Source of the DNA: JABCZZ01 sp964454545
GTDB lineage: Bacteria > Pseudomonadota > Alphaproteobacteria > Rickettsiales > JABCZZ01
Direction: 5' to 3'
Assembly: GCA_964454545.1 (NCBI GenBank)
Contig: CAYVTI010000009.1
Coordinates: forward strand, 1 to 64,000
Length of the DNA stretch: 64,000 bases
In this document: positions 35,069 to 43,843 of the stretch, piece after piece
How positions within the stretch are numbered: the first letter of the stretch is position 1
Layout: each line of letters starts with the position of its first letter
Position numbers and translations under genes: made by a program
Notes under the pieces: model-generated
Databases searched by the model: none
What the model saw: the letters and a program-made list of their open reading frames with translations, nothing else
What the model was told of the DNA's origin: nothing

Positions 35069-36178
35069 ATGCAGAACGCCAGTATACTCAGCGAGCAGGA
35101 TATAGAACGCCTGCTTACCGAGAACACCGCTGACGTACGGATTGACGTCATTAACCGAATCGCGGAAGCTCATCTCAACCGTAAGTACAGCCTGCAGGAT
35201 TTCGTCGTAGCCGAACAGGTGATGCGCATACTGGTGAAAGATACGGAAATAAGCGTGCGTGCGGCTCTCGCCGCCCGGCTTAAGGACAATCCTTACATTC
35301 CAAGCGACATTATCCTTTCACTGGCTAACGACGTAGACAAAGTCGCAATGCCCATACTGGAAAATTCGCCCGTATTGTCCGATCACGATCTTCTTGCCAT
35401 CGTGAACAGTTGCAAGAACATACATAAACAGGCAGCCATAGCAGGCAGGAAGCAGATATCCAGGGAAGTTTCCGAAGCGCTGGTTGCAACCCGCAGTTCG
35501 GAAGTCATATCGAAGCTCGCAAAGAATCACGGCGCAGATATCGCTCCTGAAACCTACGGTAAGATTATAAGCGAATACGGTACCGATCGGGAGATCATGA
35601 AAGCTGTTTCCGAGAGGCCGAATTTGCCGCCTACCATCGTCGAGAAGGTTATTACTCTGGTTTCCGAATCACTGGCCAACAACCTGCGCACAAAATATGA
35701 CATCTCTCCAACGATTATTTCCGCTGAAGCTGAAAAGACCCGGGAGCTCAGCACACTGATGCTGGTGGACGGCGATGTCAGCAGGCATGAGATTGAAAAA
35801 TTGGTGGAGCAGCTGCACACTTTTGGAAGGCTCACACCTTCGATCATCCTGACCTCGCTCTGTCGCGGCAACCTGCATTTCTTTGAATCAAGCCTGGCCA
35901 TTTTATCCAACATCCCGTTTCAGAACGCGCAGACCCTCATTCATGATAAAGGCGGGCTTGGTTTTAAAGCGCTGTACAGTAAAGCTGGGCTGCCGGATAA
36001 ATTCTTCATGGCCTGTAAGGCATTGCTTGAAGTGGTAGCCGATACGAAACGCGGCAATCCTTCCCTGAGGGGCATTCCTTACGTCAATGAAGTCATTCAC
36101 GGACTTCTTTCCAGAAGCGCCGGGAAAAATATCCCGAATCTTTCCTATATCGTTGCTCTCATAAGACAGGCATCGTGA
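35069..36178 (+). CDS. DUF2336 domain protein (second of two tandem paralogues)
   Basis: The ATG at 35069, preceded by AGGAG at good spacing, gives 369 residues; an ORF start at 35036 would overlap the upstream gene and lacks this signal. The protein parallels the previous gene along its whole length, including VLVKDTEISVRAALAARLK, VAMPILENSPVLSDHDLLAI and a C-terminal LFFLES-type block (LHFFESSLAILSNIPFQNA). It is therefore a tandem duplication. The two may form a heteromer. A tRNA gene lies 44 bases downstream. Confidence 0.86.
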   Translation: MQNASILSEQDIERLLTENTADVRIDVINRIAEAHLNRKYSLQDFVVAEQVMRILVKDTEISVRAALAARLKDNPYIPSDIILSLANDVDKVAMPILENSPVLSDHDLLAIVNSCKNIHKQAAIAGRKQISREVSEALVATRSSEVISKLAKNHGADIAPETYGKIISEYGTDREIMKAVSERPNLPPTIVEKVITLVSESLANNLRTKYDISPTIISAEAEKTRELSTLMLVDGDVSRHEIEKLVEQLHTFGRLTPSIILTSLCRGNLHFFESSLAILSNIPFQNAQTLIHDKGGLGFKALYSKAGLPDKFFMACKALLEVVADTKRGNPSLRGIPYVNEVIHGLLSRSAGKNIPNLSYIVALIRQAS

Positions 36179-36222
36179 AGGATGTTGCCGAACGCATTCA
36201 CAGAAGATATAAAGCCACCAGC

Positions 36223-36296
36223 GCGGGTGTAGTTCAATGGTAGAACGGCAGCTTCCCAAGCTGCATACGAGGGTTCGATTCCCTTCACCCGCTCCA
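36223..36296 (+). tRNA. tRNA-Gly(CCC) with encoded CCA
   Basis: The acceptor stem GCGGGTG (36223-36229) pairs with CACCCGC (36286-36292). The anticodon arm is GCAGC-TTCCCAA-GCTGC, giving anticodon CCC for the GGG codon. The T arm holds GGGTTCGATTCCC. The discriminator T and an encoded CCA follow at 36293-36296. It is directly followed by an integrase remnant, so it is the probable insertion site of the downstream island. Confidence 0.97.
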
Positions 36297-36385
36297 ATTT
36301 CTTGACAAGGGACACAATCTCAGTACCTTATTGATATTATTGCTTTTCCAATCCACGTAGTAGTACGGAAAGGTGGTACAGATCA

Positions 36386-36792
36386 ATGAGGCGGCAAATG
36401 TATCTCAAGCGCGATCCCAACACCGGAATTTACAAATACAGGCGTGAGTACCCGAAGAACGTAAAGAAGGTTCTTGGTAAAACGAATTTTATCCGCTTCC
36501 TGCATACCACGAATATAAACATTGCGAATAAAGCATGTAGTGAGGCAGAAAAGCGTTTGATGATATAGTCAAGAATATCAGCGATGCTGCCGACAGGCCT
36601 GTAATCAATACCGTGTTTTATGAAGCTCCTCGCCTCATCTCCGCCGCAGTTGCAGAGAATGACACTGCATCTATTATGCGGTTGGTAAAGGCCAATGTTT
36701 CCGTACCGGCCAACACCAGCAGCGCGACGAGAACAGAAGGCCAGATTGGGCTACAGGAAGCATATGAACGCTGGGTAAAAGATACTGAATAA
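36386..36792 (+). pseudogene. Broken tyrosine integrase, N-terminal part only
   Basis: The first 60 codons (MRRQMYLKRDPNTGIYKYRR...) match the start of island integrases. The frame ends at a TAG at 36566, but shifting by one base at the T run near 36556-36558 restores a continuous reading. It continues FDDIVKNISDAADRPVIN and ends LQEAYERWVKDTE at a TAA at 36790. The sequence stops at the beginning of the core-binding region; no catalytic Arg-His-Arg-Tyr domain follows. A single-base deletion and a 3' truncation therefore disable it. Confidence 0.75.
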
Positions 36793-36894
36793 AATACAAA
36801 CACTTATGAGATAAAAATGCAAACCTAACCACTCTTCTGCAAACGTTTGCAGATTGCGCATTACTTGAAAACTACAACATTATAGAGATAAATT

Positions 36895-37299
36895 TCATGG
36901 AGCAAAATTATAATTGACGGAGAAAGCACCGAAAGAATTGGCCTTTACATTAACCGCAGATATTTTGGGAAGCGTAATAACGACTTTATTTTGTTCTTCC
37001 ATAGAAACAGATAGATTTACTTCTGCCCCACTTAAAAGAGTGACCTGTTCTCCGGTTGCTTGATTCAAGGCAATTACCTCTGCACTACTCCCTCCCAAAG
37101 CGCCAGTGCTATTGCTTCGAGTTACTTTGTTTTCAATAACCCAACTGGATTGAGGCACACTAAAACTACTGGCAACCTCAGTGTAGCTGTCAAGGTGATC
37201 ACGAATGATTATAAAAGACCAGAATGCAAAAAGCGTTAAAGTGATAGTACCAAATATTATGATAAAATAGCGTATTGTTTTTTTCAGTATCCTATACAC
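36895..37299 (-). CDS. Membrane-anchored protein beside the toxin gene, candidate immunity protein
   Basis: I do not recognise a family. The 134-residue protein has a basic start (MYRILKKTIRYF), one transmembrane helix (residues 11-33) and a polar, Ser/Thr/Val-rich beta-like periplasmic domain (VTLLSGAEVNLSVSM, VVITLPKISAVNVKA). It starts two bases after the stop of the putative type-44 toxin. Small genes directly downstream of polymorphic toxins usually encode immunity proteins, and a membrane-anchored periplasmic one is plausible. This is inferred from position alone. Confidence 0.6.
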   Translation of the reverse strand: MYRILKKTIRYFIIIFGTITLTLFAFWSFIIIRDHLDSYTEVASSFSVPQSSWVIENKVTRSNSTGALGGSSAEVIALNQATGEQVTLLSGAEVNLSVSMEEQNKVVITLPKISAVNVKANSFGAFSVNYNFAP

Positions 37300-37301
37300 A
37301 G

Positions 37302-38252
37302 CTATTTTCCTGAAGCCTTTATTTTACCGGATTTATAGGCGTTATATCCGGCTTGTATAAAATAGTCGTTTTGGGGATTACTGAACCATTGACCTGATCT
37401 ATCGCCGCCCCCGTTAATATTTTCTACCGCAGCACCTGCCAATGCCTCATTATATGTGTAGCCTGCCGCAGCCGCCACTACACCATAATTGAAGTTACCA
37501 AACGGTATATATGCCTGTGTGACAAGCCCGTCCGCGCCATTCTGCCTTTGATAATCCATTGCGCCGCCACGTTCAAAATAGTTAATCATCATTTCTTCAC
37601 GTGTAACATTATCAAGTGTCGGAATGCTTGGCAAGGTAGCCATCCATTCTCCAAGCTGCGCGTTGTTTTCCAGGCTTACTCCGGCAGGCATCAGTAGATT
37701 ACCGCCAGTATAAGGATTGATTACATTAGAGCCGTCACTTAAAGTCACTACCGCAGGATCATACGCAATATTCCTGCCTTTGTATTCCAGATCAGCTTGT
37801 CCTGTAAAAACATTGCGATCTGAGGAACTACCGCTTCCGCCGCCCCCGCTTGTCCACTGACCGCCATCAGGACTGCCAGCCGGAACGCGAGGTTGATCGG
37901 AAGAGTATTTCTGAAACGGATAAGGCTGCGGCGAAGCTAGCGCCAGATTCATTTTTACCTGCGCCAGCGCCGGAATATGGTTCATATCATGCGGGGTGCG
38001 GTCATCCCAATCGGAATCCTTCACCTTTGCCATTAATTCTCCGGCACGGTTGATATAGCGCAGGGATTGAGAGGAAAAGCTGTTGCCGCAGAATTTGGAA
38101 AGCGTATTTTCGCTTATGCTGAATGTGCCGTCCAGCTTTCGTTTAGCAAGCAGGTTGCCGTTTGCAATGAGACCTTCGGAAGTAACGTCAAAACGGGGAA
38201 AGGGAAAATGCTGCATTGTATACCGATCATCTGAATGATTAACAGGTATCAA
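37302..38252 (-). CDS. Putative polymorphic toxin, type 44 C-terminal domain
   Basis: Residues 1-110 are an undefined N-terminal region. Residues 121-134 read PRVPAGSPDGGQWT, a motif that often joins delivery regions to toxin domains, followed by a Gly/Ser linker (135-145). The C-terminal half has a pattern I recognise from polymorphic toxin type 44, a predicted RNase: MINYFERGGAMDYQ (222-235), FGNFNYGVVAAAAG (251-264) and NPQNDYFIQAGY (292-303). No signal peptide is visible, so delivery is unclear. The next gene downstream may give immunity. MQHF (residue 13) is an alternative start. Confidence 0.7.
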   Translation of the reverse strand: MIPVNHSDDRYTMQHFPFPRFDVTSEGLIANGNLLAKRKLDGTFSISENTLSKFCGNSFSSQSLRYINRAGELMAKVKDSDWDDRTPHDMNHIPALAQVKMNLALASPQPYPFQKYSSDQPRVPAGSPDGGQWTSGGGGSGSSSDRNVFTGQADLEYKGRNIAYDPAVVTLSDGSNVINPYTGGNLLMPAGVSLENNAQLGEWMATLPSIPTLDNVTREEMMINYFERGGAMDYQRQNGADGLVTQAYIPFGNFNYGVVAAAAGYTYNEALAGAAVENINGGGDRSGQWFSNPQNDYFIQAGYNAYKSGKIKASGK

Positions 38253-38511
38253 TAATGGTTGATCGAAAGCGGAATTTTGTCAAGGGACTATTCCCAGGAA
38301 ATGGCATTAAATTGAAAGGTTTACAACTTATTCTAAGCTCAGGCCTCATTAATTAGATCCGGTAAACTTCCGGCTATGTCGGAAGACTGCTAAGTGTTTG
38401 ACGTATTCTTGGTTAAGCGAAGCACATTGCGGGATCTGGCCATACCGCAAGGCTGGATGCAGCAAGCTGCGGGGGATGCAACCCGAAGAGAGTCAATCCA
38501 GAACCAGCCTC

Positions 38512-40827
38512 TTACCTGGAAATACTACGCACTTGCTGATCAACTTCGGAACGGAGTTTATCCGACTGTATAGCCTGCCAACGCATGCTATCTCCAGTTG
38601 GTAGCAATCTCGGATTTATATCAGTAACATACCAGCTGTCTCTGGGGTTAATAGACTTAGCTTTATCTTCATCACAGGGATATAAATCGCCATAGCCATA
38701 AGCCAGTCTTGCACGGGTTGCTGAAGCAGCCGTTGGTTCCCTATCCGGATTTTCCAAATATTGTTTGGTATGCTCATGCCCGCTTTCAGCAATGAGCTTT
38801 TCACGGACCTCAGGATTCTTACCCATATATTCTGCATACGAAATAACATGTCCTTCATTAAACGCGGTGTAAATTTGTGCCACTTGAAAATCCGCTAAGT
38901 TCTGGCGGTGATGTTTGTCCGGATTAATTTGCATGAACTTATCTTTAAAACCTTTCAATGTCTCAAGATCTGCTCCCAGAGACGCCAATTCCGCAAGCAT
39001 AACCGCCAGACTCGCATGGTGCATCGAGCACCCATATCCCACTATTTCACCTGCATGAGGGCTTCCGGTAGTTCCAAAAGGATCATAGCTGCCGCGTCCT
39101 GGAACGGGCACAGACAGCATCTTACCATCAGCACGTATAATTTCCAGAAATGCCCCCTTGCCTTCAGTTTCCATATGGTATTTCACTTTTCCTTTGGGAA
39201 CGGTTCTTTTAGGCAACAATACATCAAACCCCATAGTTTCCTGGGCTTCACGGTATTTAATGTGATATTTGCGGGTATCAGGGCGATATTGTGATCCTTC
39301 AAATCCAAGACTTATGTCATCCATGGGAATGGGAATCGGTTTTATCGGTTTCAAACCAAATGTTTGCTGTACAAACTGCATTATATGACTACGTCCGCTT
39401 TCCGGGTAATGCTTTTGCCAGTCATGCACCAGTTCGTTGATTGTGTCCTTATTTTCAGAAAGTACATTTCTTACTGAGTCCAGATCATTGGCAGCTTCTT
39501 TAATCGCATAAGCCAGTGATTTTAAGGAATCTGCTGTTTTTTTGTTTCCCCGCCCTTCTTCAAACAGTCCGGCAGAGTATATAATATTTCCTATATCCTG
39601 CTTAAACATACCGAAATCACGTTTACTATTCCTGCTCTCCGGAACATATATTGACGCATTTCCCCACGCTGCCTGAAGTTCCTTCTCACTCCATAAGCGG
39701 CCCGCTAAAACACGCAATGCATTCCCCCGCTTTTCATTAGTATCCATTATATTCATTACCAGTGAAAGGCGGCCAAGTTTTTCTGGGGATTGTACGCTAC
39801 GGAATAACTCTATACGATCTGCCATAACAGTATTTTCATGGCAGCGAAGCCCATACTTTTCGTCCAGATGATCAAATAAAGCAGATAGCTCCCCTACCCC
39901 AAGCTGAGCGGCACCAACGAGGTCCGGCTTAACCATTTCCACGGCCCTTCCTGTTCCAAACCACCTGTACATTCTGTAAAGATCGGAAACCGGTATCTGC
40001 GTATCTTTCCTGTAATCCAGAATGGGAACGTCGCCTATCAGTTTGGGTATTCCTTCCACATGCAGATCGAGAAGACGCTCATACAAAGTCTTAGTTTTAT
40101 ATCCTTGCGGAGCATACGAAAACGGTTTCAGATAATCCTGCATGCCCGTATGCATATTCAGCCTCTCTAATGGAATGTCTTTCCTGTCTGCCAAATACGC
40201 CAGAATCATTCTTCCGACCAGGCTGTCATTTTCTGCGGCGGGCTCTTTTTGATGTCTTAAGGCAGTACTAACCTTCGTATTTAAAGGTTCCGGAAGACTC
40301 TTCAGTATATCTTGCATGCCGGAATCAGCATTAATTTTCTTGAAATACAGTTCTAATTTATTATCCCATTCTGCTTTTATCTGCTCCGAAGTCTTATCGG
40401 CATACTCCTTTGCAAATTCTTTATATTCTTTACAATGCCTGACGGCATAAGGAAAACCAGACCAGAACCGTGCCGTTTCATCATAAGTAAGTTTTGCACC
40501 CGCTTCCGCATAGCTTTCCAATACCCGTCCGACTGTCGGTAGAAGCAAGCCAATATGCACCGCCGGCCACACGTTCCAATCCTTTGGTCTATCCCAGTTT
40601 CCCCCTTTACTTTTTGCCTGCCTGGCTACTTCCATTGCGAGTCTGGAATCAAACATGCTTAGAGAGTCTTTCGGTTTACCGTCACTATCCAGAATATCCC
40701 GCCGCCAATCATCCTTCCCCAGCATGTAAGATAATGAGTGATTAATAGCAAGCATGGAGGAAAACAATTCTTTTACAGGCAATACGCCTTTAATCTCATT
40801 ATCGAAAGGACTAGCCATATATTCCAA
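38512..40827 (-). CDS. Unrecognised 771-residue protein of the accessory region
   Basis: I do not recognise this protein. It has no signal peptide or membrane segment. The first 500 residues are mostly helical, with many charged and aromatic residues. The C-terminal 250 residues include VPVPGRGSYDPFGTTGSPH, GYGCSMHHASLAVMLAELA and DKHHRQNLADFQ. A Cys followed by His-His, with later His residues, could suggest a thiol hydrolase, but no family motif is certain. It ends 258 bases upstream of the toxin gene on the same strand. Size and context would fit an effector or island-borne factor. Confidence 0.75.
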   Translation of the reverse strand: MEYMASPFDNEIKGVLPVKELFSSMLAINHSLSYMLGKDDWRRDILDSDGKPKDSLSMFDSRLAMEVARQAKSKGGNWDRPKDWNVWPAVHIGLLLPTVGRVLESYAEAGAKLTYDETARFWSGFPYAVRHCKEYKEFAKEYADKTSEQIKAEWDNKLELYFKKINADSGMQDILKSLPEPLNTKVSTALRHQKEPAAENDSLVGRMILAYLADRKDIPLERLNMHTGMQDYLKPFSYAPQGYKTKTLYERLLDLHVEGIPKLIGDVPILDYRKDTQIPVSDLYRMYRWFGTGRAVEMVKPDLVGAAQLGVGELSALFDHLDEKYGLRCHENTVMADRIELFRSVQSPEKLGRLSLVMNIMDTNEKRGNALRVLAGRLWSEKELQAAWGNASIYVPESRNSKRDFGMFKQDIGNIIYSAGLFEEGRGNKKTADSLKSLAYAIKEAANDLDSVRNVLSENKDTINELVHDWQKHYPESGRSHIMQFVQQTFGLKPIKPIPIPMDDISLGFEGSQYRPDTRKYHIKYREAQETMGFDVLLPKRTVPKGKVKYHMETEGKGAFLEIIRADGKMLSVPVPGRGSYDPFGTTGSPHAGEIVGYGCSMHHASLAVMLAELASLGADLETLKGFKDKFMQINPDKHHRQNLADFQVAQIYTAFNEGHVISYAEYMGKNPEVREKLIAESGHEHTKQYLENPDREPTAASATRARLAYGYGDLYPCDEDKAKSINPRDSWYVTDINPRLLPTGDSMRWQAIQSDKLRSEVDQQVRSISR

Positions 40828-40960
40828 TGCGTTGCCGTGTAACTGATTACAATATTTGTAATTTTCGTATCTCTAAAATATCGCATAAAAGTAAATAAAT
40901 AGTGAAGAACCCGTTAACAATTATTTAAGAATTAGGTGTTACAGTATCCGGGCATACGAC

Positions 40961-42505
40961 ATGAAATACTGGACAGATAATATGTTGCTTAATGGGAAAG
41001 ATTTACAGCCGCAGCAGATTGCTGCCATTGCAAATGGCGAGATTACCAATATCCAGGTAGATCCTGCTGTTCTGAGGCATGTGGGTGATGTCCATCGTGC
41101 ATATAACGAAAGAATGAATAATTCCTCCACGCCTGTATATGGAGGTAATACTGGTTGGGGAGCAAGGAAAAATGTAAAGGTAGACGACGGCAATAGTAAT
41201 GCCGGTGTTACCATGACTATCAGCGCTACTACTTCTGATGCCTTTGGAAAATTGGATCCCGGGGTCAGCAAGGCGATGCTTGCCATCCAGATAAACGGTA
41301 TTCTTGCAGGCGGAATCGGAGCAGCAAGACCTGAGCTTGTTAAAAAATTAGTGGATGTTTTTAATAGCAATGATTTGACATCCTTTCCGCGCATTCCTGC
41401 CATAGGGAATGGGCAGGGTGATTTAAACTCCGCAGCTATTTTTGCTAAATGGTGGATGGATAAGGATAAGAGCTTTAATGTCGAACCCGGGGAGGCCTTG
41501 GCCCTCATTGTAGGTAATTATTATCCGGATGCGCTATCGGCAATTCTGGCTTCCAAATTAGATAAGCTGATGAATATGGTATACCTGACGCATGTAGTCA
41601 GCAGTGAAGCTTATGGTGCGCAAACGGAAGCCATGCATCCCGCCGTGGCAGAAGCGCGTCCCATTCCTAAGCTTTCCGATTCCATCGGATATCTACGCCA
41701 TTATCTGAAAGGAAGCAGATTATTGGAAGAAGGAGCCAACAGAAATCTGCAGGATCCGAACAGTTTCCGGGTAGTGCCCCATGCCTGCGCTGCCATAGAG
41801 CATCAACTGGAGGAACTGACACAATATCTTGGGGTAGAGATCAATTCCTCTACGCAGAATCCACTTTTCTCGGAAAAATCAAACCGGGCCATACATAATG
41901 GTAACTTCAACACCATACATCATTCTATAACCATGTCCGCACTTCAGCTTGCCATGGCTGAATACGCGCATCTTTCCTTCCAGAAATTATCAAAATTATG
42001 CGACCCTAAGTTCAATGGGGCTACCAGCGGTTTCAGCACTCTGGAGATGCCCGTATCCGGCCTTCATGCACTTAATCTGGCCCCCATTGCAGGCCAGGCA
42101 TTAGCTAACATTACACAACTGGCGCAAACGAATATTACTCAAAACTTTGCCTTGTCTTTTGAAGATAATATTGAAGACACTGTTTCAGGTGTATTCCAAC
42201 AGTCTCTGAATGCGTCCAAGATGCTTGATTACTTGCAGACCGTGATTACGTGTGAATTGATAGCAGGGGTTGCAGGTATTAAGCATAGAATGGAAAAGGG
42301 CGAAATTAATAGAGATCAACTATCTCCTTCGGTCGCTAAAGTTTATGATGCTTTATCTGGCAAAATAAATATATCGGGTACGATGGATAAGATGCTGGAT
42401 GTAGATCATCTGTTTGATGGTTTATCCATGAATGAATTATTTCCTGCACGCCATGAGGATAAGCATATTTCCCGCCAGAAAGAACTTGGCTCCAGGGGGC
42501 GTTAA
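40961..42505 (+). CDS. Aromatic ammonia-lyase (HAL/PAL) family protein lacking the Ala-Ser-Gly MIO triad
   Basis: The 514-residue protein has the HAL-family layout. The catalytic-loop Tyr60 lies in YGGNTGWG, and later motifs LQDPNSFRVVPH, SSTQNPLF and GNFN are recognisable. At the place where Ala-Ser-Gly cyclises to the MIO cofactor (GASGDL), it reads NGQGDL (residues 150-155). The Ser is thus replaced by Gln152, and the usual electrophile cannot form in the known way. The QDPYS Tyr is Asn267 and the PQ is PH. It may have lost lyase activity, or use another chemistry. ATG 40982 (MLLNGKDL) is an alternative start. Confidence 0.82.
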   Translation: MKYWTDNMLLNGKDLQPQQIAAIANGEITNIQVDPAVLRHVGDVHRAYNERMNNSSTPVYGGNTGWGARKNVKVDDGNSNAGVTMTISATTSDAFGKLDPGVSKAMLAIQINGILAGGIGAARPELVKKLVDVFNSNDLTSFPRIPAIGNGQGDLNSAAIFAKWWMDKDKSFNVEPGEALALIVGNYYPDALSAILASKLDKLMNMVYLTHVVSSEAYGAQTEAMHPAVAEARPIPKLSDSIGYLRHYLKGSRLLEEGANRNLQDPNSFRVVPHACAAIEHQLEELTQYLGVEINSSTQNPLFSEKSNRAIHNGNFNTIHHSITMSALQLAMAEYAHLSFQKLSKLCDPKFNGATSGFSTLEMPVSGLHALNLAPIAGQALANITQLAQTNITQNFALSFEDNIEDTVSGVFQQSLNASKMLDYLQTVITCELIAGVAGIKHRMEKGEINRDQLSPSVAKVYDALSGKINISGTMDKMLDVDHLFDGLSMNELFPARHEDKHISRQKELGSRGR

Positions 42506-42524
42506 TACACCTTCCGGAATAAGC

Positions 42525-42541
42525 AAGCCGCTGGCTTTTTT
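42525..42541 (+). terminator. Rho-independent terminator after the lyase-like gene
   Basis: AAGCC-GCT-GGCTT is a short perfect stem followed directly by TTTT. It starts 20 bases after the TAA. The stem is short but the geometry is right. Confidence 0.55.
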
Positions 42542-42560
42542 GGTATTACTGCGTAATACC
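42542..42560. repeat. Perfect 8-base inverted repeat
   Basis: GGTATTAC-TGC-GTAATACC is a perfect palindromic hairpin immediately after the T tract. It lacks its own T tract. It could be an operator or a scar of an element in the intergenic spacer before the VirK-type gene. The remaining spacer up to 42671 shows nothing I recognise. Confidence 0.5.
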
Positions 42561-42671
42561 GTAAATTCGCTAATTAATAGAGAATCGGCACAGATCGCCG
42601 CTCACCGCAGACTGCGCACTCGCTTCAGGAATCAGTCTCCTGTCTCCTAGAGATATACCCACCGCACCTGT

Positions 42672-43637
42672 TCACAAAACACCGGAAAGCACGCCTGGTA
42701 TACGCGAAGCAATTGCATTAAGATGTTCCGTTCTGATTAACCAGTCCTTACGCTTCTTGGCAGGAACCTCCGAAACATCCCGCCGCGGTAATATGGCGGG
42801 AATGAGATAAGTTCCGTCATCCGTTTTTGTGCCGCCGATCTCTGCCCAGAATTGATCGTAATCGCTATAGATACGTTGTTTTTCTTTTGAAAGATGTTTG
42901 GAAATATGCGCCATATTCGACGGCGAATGTATTTCTGTTGCACCTATATGTTTCGCTACAGCGCACACTGCCTCTATGACTGCACGCTTTGGCCTTAGTC
43001 CGCCAAGCTCACGTGTTGCTTTTATCACATTGCGTTTATTATCTTCACTGGCAGGAGTTGGTCCCTGCAATCCGCCAATCATAATTATCACACCGCCTGA
43101 CTGGTTGTGCCCCAATACAAAACTTGTGGCAGCAAGCGGAACAATAGAACCCTCTGCCTGTAAAGCAATGGTAAGTTCCCCTTCTTTGTCGAACTTACAA
43201 TCGCGGTATATTGTCAGAATATAGGGCAAGCCTTCTTTTTTACCTTCAAGTCTTATAAGCTCTGTTTTTTTTCCTTCCCATATGGCACTTGCAAGCGCTA
43301 CCGGAAAATGTTTGGCCATAAGTTCAATATGGCTAGTAAGGAGGGATATACGCTCTGCCACACTGTATGAAGTTCGTAAAAAAGGACGATAAATCTTGGC
43401 CGCCAGCTCAATGGATGTGTTCTTGTGCCCCGCAAGCAGCGGGTTACGGTTTATATAGCTAAGCCATTGCTTCGTTTCCTTATAGAAGAAACAGGCGCGT
43501 AACAGGTATAAAATTGCTTGCTTTCCGCTTTTATGCTTATACAGCTGGACAGTGTATTCTGAAATCTCATTTCTAAGCGAAAAACACTCCTTGTCTAAGT
43601 TCATGTCCGATGCAGGCATATTATAGTACATATCCAT
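42672..43637 (-). CDS. VirK/YbjX (DUF535) family protein
   Basis: The 321-residue protein shows the DUF535 order. It has an N-terminal LSYINRNPLL, a middle YRPFLRTSYSVAERISLLTSHIEL, the GVIIMIGGLQG core, LGGLRPKRAVIEAVCAVA, and a C-terminal YSDYDQFWAEIGG followed by LPAILPRRDVSEVP. VirK and YbjX are linked to virulence protein localisation, antimicrobial-peptide resistance and stress in enterobacteria; the molecular role is unknown. No signal peptide is present. It converges with the lyase-like gene. Confidence 0.85.
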   Translation of the reverse strand: MDMYYNMPASDMNLDKECFSLRNEISEYTVQLYKHKSGKQAILYLLRACFFYKETKQWLSYINRNPLLAGHKNTSIELAAKIYRPFLRTSYSVAERISLLTSHIELMAKHFPVALASAIWEGKKTELIRLEGKKEGLPYILTIYRDCKFDKEGELTIALQAEGSIVPLAATSFVLGHNQSGGVIIMIGGLQGPTPASEDNKRNVIKATRELGGLRPKRAVIEAVCAVAKHIGATEIHSPSNMAHISKHLSKEKQRIYSDYDQFWAEIGGTKTDDGTYLIPAILPRRDVSEVPAKKRKDWLIRTEHLNAIASRIPGVLSGVL

Positions 43638-43843
43638 AAAAGTTATGGTATATATACGGGATAATAAAAAAAGGAAGCTAAATCGATTTTACAGCGAAGA
43701 CTTTTTCCATTTTATTCGTATGTATCCGATTATTCAGCCTTAAGTACACCGTAATCCGGACAGGCTCGGAATACATCCTCATCACGAGAATATTCGGTAC
43801 AATTACCACTATGAAGATGGTGGAAGCTTTGTAAGGAACGCCG

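Noticed and set aside
36302..36340. Possible integrase promoter starting TTGACA after the tRNA
   Set aside because: No -10 box at a normal distance; the nearest AT-rich hexamer is about 25 bases away.
38398..38604. 68-codon frame in the gap before the toxin gene
   Set aside because: It overlaps the 3' end of the 771-residue gene on the other strand, has no family resemblance, and the gap 38253-38511 otherwise shows only weak hairpins.
43638..43843. Possible right attachment site of the island
   Set aside because: I looked for a copy of the tRNA-Gly 3' end (TTCGATTCCCTTCACCCGC) here and around 42.5-44 kb and saw none.
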